Assembly: GCF_026626335.1 (NCBI RefSeq)
Contig: NZ_JAPNTZ010000025.1
Coordinates: 62,001 to 126,000, forward strand
DNA: 64,000 bases
Source: Paractinoplanes pyxinae
GTDB lineage: Bacteria > Actinomycetota > Actinomycetes > Mycobacteriales > Micromonosporaceae
Direction of reading: 5' to 3'
Part shown: positions 7,279-14,701 of the stretch, one piece after another
Layout of the letters: every line of letters starts with the position of its first letter
Numbering within the stretch: position 1 is the first letter of the stretch
Translations under genes and position numbers: made by a program
Notes under the pieces: generated by a model
What the model was told of the DNA's origin: nothing
Seen by the model: the letters and a program-made list of their open reading frames with translations, nothing else
The model's database searches: none

Positions 7279-10074
7279 ATGGCCAGCGAGGAGGAGGACG
7301 GGCCGCTTGTCGGACGCACCGGCACGTTGGCTCAGATCCTGTCCGACCTGCGCAGCGCGGGACCAGGTGGAACCTCCGCGGTGTTCGTCACCGGGGAGAG
7401 CGGGGTGGGCAAGAGCCGCTTGCTCCGTGAGACCGCCGTGTCCATGCGCGACGCGGGTTTCGCCGTGCTGTCCGGCACCTGCCTCGACATCGGCGACGCC
7501 TCCCCGTTGCACCCTGTTCTTCAGGCCTTGCGCCAGTTCGACCACAATGTTCAGCCGGCCGGTTCCGCCGGCGCTCTGCTCGACAGGGTGTCGCAAGACC
7601 TGCGCGAGGTGGCCGGCGAGCGCCGCCTGCTGCTGGTGCTCGACGATCTGCAGTGGGCCGACCGCAGCACCCGGCAGCTGCTGCTCTATCTGCTGGCCGG
7701 GCTGGGCGACGTCAAGATCGCGGTGCTGGCCGCCGTCCGGGCCGAGGCGCTGCAGGGCGCCCACCCGCTGCGCAAGGTGCTGGCCGAACTGCGGCGGCTG
7801 CGGTCCGTACGCGTCGTCGACCTGGCCCCGCTCGACCGCGACCAGACGGTCGAGCTGGTCACCGCGATCACCCACGGCAAGGTGGAGCCCGAGGACGCCG
7901 ACCGCGTCTTCAAGCGCAGCGGCGGCAACCCGTTCGTGGCCGAGGAACTGGCCCGTGACCTGCGCGACGGCCGGGTCGAGCTGTCCGACACGCTGCGCGA
8001 GATCTTCCTGTCCCGGGTCGACGAGCTGCCGGCCGACGCGCACTCCGTGGTGCACGCGATCGCGGCCGGGGTCGAGCCGGTCAGTCATCCGGTGCTGGCC
8101 GCGGTCGTCCCGCTCGCCGAGGCCCAGCTGATCGAGGCCGTCCGGGCCGCGGTCGCCCATCGCTTCGTCATCAGCGATTCCGAGGGCTACCGGCTGCGGC
8201 ACCGCCTGGTCGCCGAGATCCTCGCCGACGAGGTGCTTCCGGCCGAGGCCACCGTCCTGCACCGCCGGTACGCCGAGGCGCTGTCACTCGCTGAACCCGA
8301 TCATCCCCGCCTGGCCCATCACTGGCAGAAGGCAGGCGAGCCCAGCCGTGCGCTTCCCTCGGTGGTCGCGTCGGCCCGCTCGGCCGAAGAGCTCTACGGC
8401 TTCACCGAGGCCCACCGCTACTGGTCGTCGGCGCTCGAGCTGACCACGGCCGACGCGCCCGAGCGCACCGAGCTGCTGGCCCACGCGGCCGAGTCGGCCC
8501 ACCAGTGCGGCGAGCACCTGCGGGCCTTGTCCCGCCTCGACGAGTTGTCCGGCCGGCCCGACGCGCCCAGCCCGTGCGATCTGCATCTGCGCCGCGCCCG
8601 CTACCTGGCCGCGGCCGGCCGCACGGCCACCGCCGAGGCCGAATACGAACGCGCCCTCGAGTCGCCGGACTGTTCTCCCCGCCAGCGCGCCTCGGCCGCG
8701 GCCTACCTGGCCGAGCTGCTGCTGCACCTGGGCCGGTACGCCGACGCCAACGCCCGCGCGGTCGACGCGCTCGAGATGGCCGAGGTCAACGGCTCGACGG
8801 CCGACCTGGTGCGGGCCAGCGCGGCGCTCGGCTTCAGCGCCGCGTTCCGCGAGGACCCCGACGCCGGCCTGGCCGTCATCCGCAACGCCGTCGACATCGC
8901 CGAGCGCAGCGGCCACCCGGACGAGCTGGGCGTGGCCTATCTGCACCTGGCCGAGCTGCTGACCGGCCCGCTGAACAACATCGAGGAGGGCGTGCTGGTC
9001 GCCCGCCGCGGGGCGGAACGCCTGGCCTCGCTGGGCGCGGGCCGCACGTACCAGACTCGCCTGCTGGCCGTCGCGGCCAAGGGACTGTTCCGGGTCGGGC
9101 AGTGGTCCGAGGCCGACGCCGTGCTCGAGACGGCGATGCGGCACCGGCCGTCCGGGGCCGACGCGGTCGAGCTGCTGCTGTCCCGGTGCCAGCTGTGGGT
9201 CGGCTTCGGCGATGTCGAGGCGGCCCACCGCGACCTCGACGCGGTGGCCACGCTGCTGGCCGGCGGCGGGGCGCGGCACGTGCTGCCGATGCTCACACTG
9301 CGCGCCGGCCTGGCCATGTGGCAGGGCGAGCACCCGACGGCGCGGGCGTCGGTGCAGCGCGGGCTCACCGAGACCCGCTCCGACGACCTCGTGCTGATCG
9401 GCGTGCTGGCCTGGCACGGCCTGCGGGCCGAGGCCGAGGCGCACGCGGCCGGTCTGCCGGTCGACGCGGGCGCGCTGCGCCGGCTCAAGGTGGCGGTCGA
9501 GCGGATGGCGGCCGGCGTCGGGAACGCCGCGGCGCCGGTGCGCGCGGTCATCGACGGCTACCTCGACCTGTGCGCGGCCGAGCTCAGCCGCGTCGAGGGC
9601 CGGCAAGACCCGGCTCCGTGGGCCAAGGCCGCCGTCGTGTGGGACAAGCGCGGACAGCCCTACCCGGCCGCCTATTCGCGGCTGCGGCAGGCCGAGGCGG
9701 CTCTGCAGCGGCGCTCCCGGAAGGCGACCGCGGCCGTGGCGCTGCGCGAGGCGTACGCCACCGCGACCGCGATGGGCGCGCGCCCGTTCGCGGCCGAGAT
9801 CGTCTCGGTCGCCCAGCGGTACAAGGTGGCGCTGGCCGGCGACGTCGCCGTCGTGCCCCCGGTCGAGAGCGACGTCACCGACGAGCTCAGCCTGCTCACC
9901 ACCCGGGAGCGTGAGGTGCTGGCCGCGCTGGCCGAGGGCCTGACCAATCGCGAGATCGGCGAGCGGTTGTTCATCAGCGAGCGCACGGTCGGCGTCCACG
10001 TCGGGCACATCTTCGACAAGCTCCAGGTGCGGACGAGAGTGCAGGCCAGCCGGGTCTACCTGACCGCGGCGTGA
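7279..10074 (+). CDS. Large LuxR-family (LAL-type) transcriptional regulator with AAA ATPase
   Basis: 931 residues. An N-terminal AAA/STAND-type ATPase has Walker A GESGVGKS at residues 39–46 and Walker B LLLVLDDLQWAD near residue 118. A long helical, TPR-like middle (about 350–840) follows. The C-terminal LuxR helix-turn-helix is LTTREREVLAALAEGL…NREIGERLFISERTVGVHV, from about residue 872. LAL proteins are large inducible activators in which ATP and ligand sensing by the TPR region control DNA binding; the signal here is unknown. Divergent pairing with a cyclase-domain gene suggests the two share a regulatory role. The gene is followed by a palindrome-rich gap that could be its own target. 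Confidence 0.9.
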   Translation: MASEEEDGPLVGRTGTLAQILSDLRSAGPGGTSAVFVTGESGVGKSRLLRETAVSMRDAGFAVLSGTCLDIGDASPLHPVLQALRQFDHNVQPAGSAGALLDRVSQDLREVAGERRLLLVLDDLQWADRSTRQLLLYLLAGLGDVKIAVLAAVRAEALQGAHPLRKVLAELRRLRSVRVVDLAPLDRDQTVELVTAITHGKVEPEDADRVFKRSGGNPFVAEELARDLRDGRVELSDTLREIFLSRVDELPADAHSVVHAIAAGVEPVSHPVLAAVVPLAEAQLIEAVRAAVAHRFVISDSEGYRLRHRLVAEILADEVLPAEATVLHRRYAEALSLAEPDHPRLAHHWQKAGEPSRALPSVVASARSAEELYGFTEAHRYWSSALELTTADAPERTELLAHAAESAHQCGEHLRALSRLDELSGRPDAPSPCDLHLRRARYLAAAGRTATAEAEYERALESPDCSPRQRASAAAYLAELLLHLGRYADANARAVDALEMAEVNGSTADLVRASAALGFSAAFREDPDAGLAVIRNAVDIAERSGHPDELGVAYLHLAELLTGPLNNIEEGVLVARRGAERLASLGAGRTYQTRLLAVAAKGLFRVGQWSEADAVLETAMRHRPSGADAVELLLSRCQLWVGFGDVEAAHRDLDAVATLLAGGGARHVLPMLTLRAGLAMWQGEHPTARASVQRGLTETRSDDLVLIGVLAWHGLRAEAEAHAAGLPVDAGALRRLKVAVERMAAGVGNAAAPVRAVIDGYLDLCAAELSRVEGRQDPAPWAKAAVVWDKRGQPYPAAYSRLRQAEAALQRRSRKATAAVALREAYATATAMGARPFAAEIVSVAQRYKVALAGDVAVVPPVESDVTDELSLLTTREREVLAALAEGLTNREIGERLFISERTVGVHVGHIFDKLQVRTRVQASRVYLTAA

Positions 10075-10086
10075 CCTTTTCGTTAT

Positions 10087-10137
10087 AAAGGCGCGCACCG
10101 CTACGTAGTTCTACCGATCCCTACGTAGGCCGCCTTT
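10087..10137. promoter_or_regulatory. Nested inverted repeats with two CTACGTAG palindromes (candidate operator)
   Basis: The self-complementary octamer CTACGTAG occurs at 10101–10108 and again at 10121–10128. The starts are exactly 20 bp apart, about two helical turns, so both copies face the same side of the DNA. The pair is enclosed by AAAGGCG (10087–10093) and CGCCTTT (10131–10137), which are reverse complements. It sits just after the LuxR-type regulator gene and before DUF5995. The layout suits a dimeric regulator site, but the outer repeat could also form a terminator stem. Confidence 0.5.
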
Positions 10138-10158
10138 GGAAGTCTGTGGTCACGGGGG

Positions 10159-10194
10159 AGCACCACCCGGCGGCCACCGCCGCCGGGTGGTGCT
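10159..10194. terminator. Perfect 15-bp hairpin (terminator or leader hairpin)
   Basis: Arms 10159–10173 (AGCACCACCCGGCGG) and 10180–10194 are exact reverse complements around a 6-nt loop. No U-tract follows. It could end the LuxR-type regulator transcript or lie in the 5' leader of the DUF5995 gene, 32 nt before its ATG. Confidence 0.6.
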
Positions 10195-10225
10195 GGGGGC
10201 CCTCCGCCGATGTGGAGGAGAACCC

Positions 10226-11002
10226 ATGAACCAGTCGGTCTGGGGACCTGTGCAGCGGGAGATGAGCGATCTTCTGCAAGGCCACCCCGACGACGTCCCC
10301 GCCGTGGTCGAGCAGCTCAAGGAGCTTCAGGGCATCCTCGGCCACGTGCCGCCGCTGCTGCGCGGGAACCCGCTGTGCGACTTCAACCAGCTCTACCTGA
10401 CGATCACCGAGGGTGTGCTGGAGCGGTTGTACGCCGGCGAGTTCAAAGACCCGGCATTCCTGTCCCGGCTCGACGTGGAGTTCGCGGCCCGCTACTTCGA
10501 CGCGCTACGGGCCTGGGCCGGTGCGGATGCGAGCCCACGCTGCCCCGAGGTGTGGGCGTGCCTGTTCCAGCGCATCCCGGGGCCGGACTGCCGTCCGCTG
10601 CCGTCGGCCTGCGCCGGGGTCAACGCGCACATCAACTACGACCTGCCGTTCGCGCTGGTGACCACGTTCGACCACCTGGGCACCGACCCGATCGACGACA
10701 GCGACCAGCACCACGACTACCTCGAGATCAACGAGATCTTCGCCGACGCCATCCCGGGCCTGCGCCGCGGCTACCTCGAGAAGTGGCAGCTGCTGATCGA
10801 CACGATGAACGGCTGCCTGGACGACTGGTGGCAGGGCGAGGCGGTCGAGTACACCCGCAACGTGGCCTGGCGCAACGCGCAGAAGCTGTGGGGCGTACGG
10901 CATGACATGACCGCCACCGACCGCGAGCGGGCCGGCCTCGACAAGACGGCGGCCGGGCTCAGCCGGCTGCTGCTCTCACCGCTCGGGTCGTTCCTGCAGT
11001 AG
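10226..11002 (+). CDS. DUF5995-family protein
   Basis: 258 residues from the ATG at 10226, which has a strong GGAGGAG ribosome site at 10214–10220. The sequence matches DUF5995, a cytoplasmic helical family of unknown function common in actinobacteria. Features include CDFNQLYLTITEGVLERL, a central INYDLPFALVTTFDHLG, and a C-terminal NGCLDDWWQGEAVEYTRNVAWRNA. Conserved His, Asp and Trp residues (HINYDL, DQHHDYLEIN) hint at an enzyme or metal site, but no reaction is known to me. The C-terminal 27 bp overlap the end of the convergent sigma factor gene. Confidence 0.82.
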   Translation: MNQSVWGPVQREMSDLLQGHPDDVPAVVEQLKELQGILGHVPPLLRGNPLCDFNQLYLTITEGVLERLYAGEFKDPAFLSRLDVEFAARYFDALRAWAGADASPRCPEVWACLFQRIPGPDCRPLPSACAGVNAHINYDLPFALVTTFDHLGTDPIDDSDQHHDYLEINEIFADAIPGLRRGYLEKWQLLIDTMNGCLDDWWQGEAVEYTRNVAWRNAQKLWGVRHDMTATDRERAGLDKTAAGLSRLLLSPLGSFLQ

Positions 11003-12193
11003 GGCGCGGGCGGTCAGGTAGCGCTGCTCGGGCGCGCTGGTGGTGAGCTTGGCCGCGGCCAGGTAGGCCTCGCGCGCCTCCTCGGCGAAGCCCGCCTGTT
11101 CCAGCAAATGGGCCCGCACGGCCGCCAGGCGGTGGTGGCCGGCCATCCGCTCGTCACCCGCCAGCTCGCCGATCACGGCCAGACCGGCCAGCGGTCCCCG
11201 GGTGCGGGCCACCGCGACGGCCCGGTTCAACGTCACCATGGGGCCCGGCGCGATGGTCTCAAGTACCTCGTACAGGGCAAGGATTTGAGCCCAATCGGTC
11301 TCGCCGTCGCTCTCGGCCTCGTCGTGCAACGCGGCGATGGCCGCCTGTACCTGATAAGGCCCGAGCGGCCCGCGCCCGAGGGTGGCCGACACCAGCGCCA
11401 CCCCTTCGGTGATCTTCTCTTTGCTCCACAGCGAACGGTCCTGCCGGTCGAGGGGCACCAGTTCCCCGCCGTACGTCGTCCGAGCGTCGCGGCGGGCGTC
11501 GGTGAGCAGCATCAACGCCAGCAGCCCGGCCGTCTCGTGATCACCCGGAACCAGCTCCCGCAGCAGCCGGGTCAGCCGGATCGCCTCGCCGGTCAGCTCG
11601 GCCCGCTGCAATTCCGGCCCGCCGCTCGCCGTGTACCCCTCGTTGAAAATCAAATACAGAACTTGCCGTACGACCCTCAGGCGCTCGGCGCGTTCGGCGC
11701 CCGGGGCCGGCGGCGGGAACTCCGCCCCGCTCCTGCGGATGGTCTGCTTGGCCCGGCTGATCCGCTGGGCGATGGTCGGCTCCGGCACCAGGAAGGCCGA
11801 CGCGATCTCGGCCGTGGTCAGGCCGCCGACCGCCCGCAGGGTGAGCGCCAGCTGCGACGGCGGGGAGAGCGACGGGTGCGCGCAGAGGAAGAGCAGGGCC
11901 AGGGTGTCGTCCCGGTCCGGAACCTGCGCCTCGCCGTCCGCCCAGGCCAGGGCGTCCGCCGCCTCCCGCCGCCGGCGGGCGCTGTCGCTGCGGAACTCGT
12001 CGACCAGCCGCCGGGTGGCCACCGAGATCAGCCACGAGCGCGGGTTGGCCGGGGTCCCCTCGCGCGGCCACTGCAGGGCCGCCGCGAGCAGCGCCTCCTG
12101 CACCGCGTCCTCGGCCGCGTCGAACTGCCCGTACCGGCGTACGAGCGCCCCCAGCACTTGCGGCGCCAGCTCCCGCAGCATCCCGTCCAGCAC
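10976..12193 (-). CDS. ECF sigma factor, ECF42 type (YCII-associated)
   Basis: 405 residues from the GTG at 12193, much longer than a minimal ECF sigma factor. Region 2 is EDAVQEALLAAALQWP…NPRSWLISVATRRLVDEFRSD. Region 4 is LALTLRAVGGLTTAEIASAFLVPEPTIAQRISRAKQTIR. The C-terminal ~200 residues form the helical TPR-like extension typical of ECF42 (FNEGYTASGGPELQRAELTGEAIRL; GPMVTLNRAVAVA). ECF42 factors lack an anti-sigma partner and are encoded beside DGPF/YCII proteins, as here: the start lies 7 bp after the YCII stop. An ATG at 12181 is an alternative start. The C-terminal extension probably controls activity. Confidence 0.92.
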   Translation of the reverse strand: MLDGMLRELAPQVLGALVRRYGQFDAAEDAVQEALLAAALQWPREGTPANPRSWLISVATRRLVDEFRSDSARRRREAADALAWADGEAQVPDRDDTLALLFLCAHPSLSPPSQLALTLRAVGGLTTAEIASAFLVPEPTIAQRISRAKQTIRRSGAEFPPPAPGAERAERLRVVRQVLYLIFNEGYTASGGPELQRAELTGEAIRLTRLLRELVPGDHETAGLLALMLLTDARRDARTTYGGELVPLDRQDRSLWSKEKITEGVALVSATLGRGPLGPYQVQAAIAALHDEAESDGETDWAQILALYEVLETIAPGPMVTLNRAVAVARTRGPLAGLAVIGELAGDERMAGHHRLAAVRAHLLEQAGFAEEAREAYLAAAKLTTSAPEQRYLTARALLQERPER

Positions 12194-12200
12194 GGCCGGC

Positions 12201-12569
12201 TCAGTTCTCGTCGTACTCGGGCGGCCCGTCGGGAACCTCGCGCAGCTCGACCTTCCGCGACCAGAACGCGACCCGCCCGGCCAGTTCGACCGCCCGCTCC
12301 TCCCCCGCCACGTCGAGGATCCAGAACCCGGCCAGCGATTCCTTGCTTTCCGCGTACGGGCCATCGGTGACAGCCACCTGCCCGTCCTCATAACTGACGG
12401 TCCTGGCCGTCGACGGGAACGCCAGCCCACGCGCGTCGACCAGCTCGCCGGTCTTCGCCAGCTCGGCGTTGAAGTCGCCCATGAACTGCATCATGTCGCG
12501 CACCCAGGCCGGGTCGGCCGTGGCCGCCATCTCGCCGCCGTCACCGAACATCATCACGATGTACTTCAT
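12201..12569 (-). CDS. YCII-related (DGPF-type) protein, partner of the ECF42 sigma factor
   Basis: 122 residues. The YCII fold signature runs from MKYIVMMFGDG through GELVDARGLAFPS to VTDGPYAESKESLAGFWILDV. The DGPY tetrapeptide corresponds to the DGPF hallmark of this group. These small dimeric proteins carry a His/Asp-containing pocket; their reaction is unknown. Gene order YCII then ECF42 with a 7-bp gap suggests translational coupling and one transcript. The protein may sense or process a small molecule linked to the sigma factor response. Confidence 0.92.
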   Translation of the reverse strand: MKYIVMMFGDGGEMAATADPAWVRDMMQFMGDFNAELAKTGELVDARGLAFPSTARTVSYEDGQVAVTDGPYAESKESLAGFWILDVAGEERAVELAGRVAFWSRKVELREVPDGPPEYDEN

Positions 12570-12665
12570 CGCCGGAACCCCTCTCGTTCGCTGCTGTCGC
12601 CCGGTAGTCGGAGCCGCCGGCCCGTCCTCGACATGCTCGCCGGAAATCTTCTCCGGCGCCGGGCG

Positions 12666-13265
12666 CTACCGCTTCCCGCAGGTCCAGGTGATCGTGCCGC
12701 TGACGGCGTCGCCGGGCGAACTGCCCTCGCGGCGGTTCGCCAGTTTCGTGAACGTCCAGGAGCCGCCGCCCCGGCCATCGGTGGTTGCCGAGCTGGCGGC
12801 GCCGCCCGCCCAGACCGCGTAGACGGAATCGTCGATCGCGACCATCGGGCGCGAGTCCGGCCCGGCGATCTGCCCCTGGGGGTAAGTGCCGGGGCCGGCG
12901 TAGTCGGCGATCCACATGCCCAGGCTGATGCCGCGGCCGCCGATCGAGTCGTCGAACTCGCCCGCCGCCAGATACTGCCCGTCGGCGGTGCCCTTCGCGT
13001 ATTCCGCGCAGGTCTTCAAGGAGTGCCGGCCGCCGGACGGAGCGGTCGCGGTGGTCACGCCCTTAACCGTGACGGCGCCGGTGATGTCGACCTTGAGGGT
13101 GACCTTGGGACCGAGGGCAGCCTCAACCTCATCGGAGATCTCGCTGCCGGGCGGGCCGGTGTCCAGCACCGGCCCGGGCCCGGCCTCGGCGCTGCCACAC
13201 GCGGCGAGGGTCACGAATGCAGTGGCGGCCACCAGGGCCGAGGCGGTCCGTCGAGCGCTGAGCAT
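12666..13265 (-). CDS. Secreted lipoprotein of unknown function
   Basis: 199 residues. A lipoprotein signal peptide (MLSARRTASALVAATAFVTLAAC) places the lipidated cysteine at residue 23. An AAGGAG ribosome site stands 6 nt before the ATG. The exported part includes a possible DUF-type β domain: a Cys in LKTCAEYAKGTADGQYLAAGEF, strands around SLGMWIADYAGPGTYPQGQIAGP, and a final Cys in GTITWTCGKR that could pair with the first. I do not recognise the family. It lies 96 bp from the YCII gene on the same strand and may be transcribed separately. Confidence 0.85.
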   Translation of the reverse strand: MLSARRTASALVAATAFVTLAACGSAEAGPGPVLDTGPPGSEISDEVEAALGPKVTLKVDITGAVTVKGVTTATAPSGGRHSLKTCAEYAKGTADGQYLAAGEFDDSIGGRGISLGMWIADYAGPGTYPQGQIAGPDSRPMVAIDDSVYAVWAGGAASSATTDGRGGGSWTFTKLANRREGSSPGDAVSGTITWTCGKR

Positions 13266-13343
13266 GTTTGTCACTCCTTGTCTGACCTGTGCGGACAGAT
13301 TGGAGGACGCCCCCAAAGAACAACCAAAGACCACCACGGACGA

Positions 13344-13514
13344 GGGACCGTCGACTGGCAGTGCACCGACCTGCCCCGCGCCGCCATCCAGCACGACCTG
13401 CTGTCCACGCTGGGTCGGCCCATGTCGGTCTTCGCCGTCATCAAGAACCGCGCGGTGGCCCGCCTGGAACACCTGCTCGAGCACGGAACCGACCCCGGCT
13501 GCGAGGAGAACTAG
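13344..13514 (+). pseudogene. Possible C-terminal remnant of a degraded gene
   Basis: This short plus-strand reading frame of 56 codons ends at a TAG (13512–13514) overlapping the LacI gene's stop. It has coding-like composition: nearly all codons end in G or C, and the product is mixed and amphipathic (QHDLLSTLGRPMSVFAVIKN, then RAVARLEHLLEHGTDPGC). No plausible start codon or ribosome site precedes it, and the flanking genes on both sides are on the other strand. It looks like the 3' end of a lost gene; I cannot name the family. It could also be chance coding bias. Confidence 0.3.
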
Positions 13515-14545
13515 GCCGACTCGCGTTCGACCAGGACCGGCTCGTAGATGACTGAGGAGACGCGCATGGCCGGGTCTTCGATGCGGGCCAGCAGCAGGCG
13601 GGCGGCCTCGGCCGCCATGTCCTCCAGCGGGTGGCGGATCGTGGTCAGGGCCGGCGAGGCGGCGACCGCGGCGCTGCTGTCGTCGAAGCCGACGACGGCC
13701 AGGTCGTCCGGCACGCGGCGGCCGGCCTCGCGCAGGGCGGCCAGGGCGCCCAGGGCCATCAGGTCGTTGGCCACGAACACGCCGTCCAGCTCGGGGTTCG
13801 CGGCCAGCAGGGTCCGCATCGCGGCCTCGCCGCTGTCGCGGGTGAAGTTGCCTGTCTCGATCGGCACCCAGCCGTGGCCGCGCCGGGCCAGCGCCCGGCG
13901 GAAGCCGGCCACCCGGTCGCTGCTGGCGGGCACGTCGGCCGGGCCCGAGATCATGCCGATGCGCTGGCAGCCGCGGGTCAGCAGGTGCTCGGCGGCCAGC
14001 GCGGCGCCGGTGTCGTTGGCCAGGTCCACATAGTCGATCGGCACCGGTTCGGCCGGGCGGCCGATCAGCACGGCCGGCACGTCGCCCTCGGTGAGCATGC
14101 GGGGCAGCGGGTCGACGGCGGGCAGGCTGAGCACGATCGCCCCGTCGGCCTGACCGTTGCGCAGGTCGCCGACCAACCGCTTGCGCCCGTCGTCGGTGCC
14201 GACGATCTGCAGAGCCAGCTGGACGCCCTGGCGGCGCAGCACGCTCATCAACCCGCCCACGACCCGGCCGAAGTACGGGTCGGCGAAGAAGCGGCTCATG
14301 AACGGGTCGTCGTCGTGCGACTCGGAATCGGAGACGACCAGCGCGACCGTGCCCGTGCGGCGGGTGACCAGTGATCGGGCCAGCCGGTTGGGCACGTAAC
14401 CGGTGCGGCCCACCGCGTCCCACACGACCTCGTGCAGCTGCGGGTCGACGTTGCGGATCCCGTTGATCACCCGGGACACCGTCGCGCGGGAGACCCCGGC
14501 GACCCGCGCCACGTCCTCGAGGGTGGGGAGCCGCTCGGTTCTCAT
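13511..14545 (-). CDS. LacI-family transcriptional repressor (glycan-utilisation type)
   Basis: 344 residues from the ATG at 14545. The DNA-binding head is LPTLEDVARVAGVSRATVSRVINGI (residues 5–29) with the hinge QLHEVVWDAVGRTGYVPN. A periplasmic-binding-protein-like sensor domain follows (TGTVALVVSD…DGAIVLSLP…PVLIGRPAEP…RIGMISGPADVPASSDR…VVGFDDSSAAVAASPALTTI). The start is supported by a −10 TATAAA ending 7 nt upstream, so the message is probably leaderless. An AGCGCT-centred operator overlaps the −35/spacer of this promoter, predicting autorepression. Matching operators control the two divergent or nearby carbohydrate-active genes, so its ligand is probably a β-glucan-type oligosaccharide (inference). 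Confidence 0.92.
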   Translation of the reverse strand: MRTERLPTLEDVARVAGVSRATVSRVINGIRNVDPQLHEVVWDAVGRTGYVPNRLARSLVTRRTGTVALVVSDSESHDDDPFMSRFFADPYFGRVVGGLMSVLRRQGVQLALQIVGTDDGRKRLVGDLRNGQADGAIVLSLPAVDPLPRMLTEGDVPAVLIGRPAEPVPIDYVDLANDTGAALAAEHLLTRGCQRIGMISGPADVPASSDRVAGFRRALARRGHGWVPIETGNFTRDSGEAAMRTLLAANPELDGVFVANDLMALGALAALREAGRRVPDDLAVVGFDDSSAAVAASPALTTIRHPLEDMAAEAARLLLARIEDPAMRVSSVIYEPVLVERESA

Positions 14546-14552
14546 GACCGTC

Positions 14553-14558
14553 TTTATA
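14553..14558 (-). promoter_or_regulatory. −10 element of the LacI-family gene
   Basis: TATAAA on the minus strand, followed by 7 nt and the ATG at 14545. This again fits a leaderless transcript. The operator at 14567–14580 falls in the −10/−35 spacer and −35 region. Confidence 0.6.
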
Positions 14559-14566
14559 GCACAGCG

Positions 14567-14580
14567 GGAAAGCGCTCTCC
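14567..14580. promoter_or_regulatory. LacI-family operator, copy 1
   Basis: GGAAAGCGCTCTCC, an imperfect palindrome around the AGCGCT core typical of LacI/CebR-type repressors. It is positioned to block the promoter of the repressor gene itself. Confidence 0.8.
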
Positions 14581-14638
14581 GCCAGCGCGGCTGACGGCCG
14601 TACCCAAGTTCCGGAACCAGCGGAAACACGCGTACGTA

Positions 14639-14667
14639 TTGACGTTCTTGACATCTCGGCGTAACAC
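14639..14667 (+). promoter_or_regulatory. Promoter of the discoidin–DUF1996 gene
   Basis: TTGACG at 14639–14644, a 17-bp spacer, and TAACAC at 14662–14667. The same −35/17/−10 arrangement (TTGACA–17–TAACAC) precedes the GH16/GH2-like gene on the other strand at 20381–20409. Confidence 0.7.
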
Positions 14668-14669
14668 TC

Positions 14670-14683
14670 GGAAAGCGCTCTCC
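14670..14683. promoter_or_regulatory. LacI-family operator, copy 2
   Basis: GGAAAGCGCTCTCC, identical to copy 1. It starts 2 bp after the −10 of the discoidin–DUF1996 promoter, covering the transcription start. This is a classic repression position. Confidence 0.8.
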
Positions 14684-14701
14684 AACCCGAAGGAGACTCG
14701 A

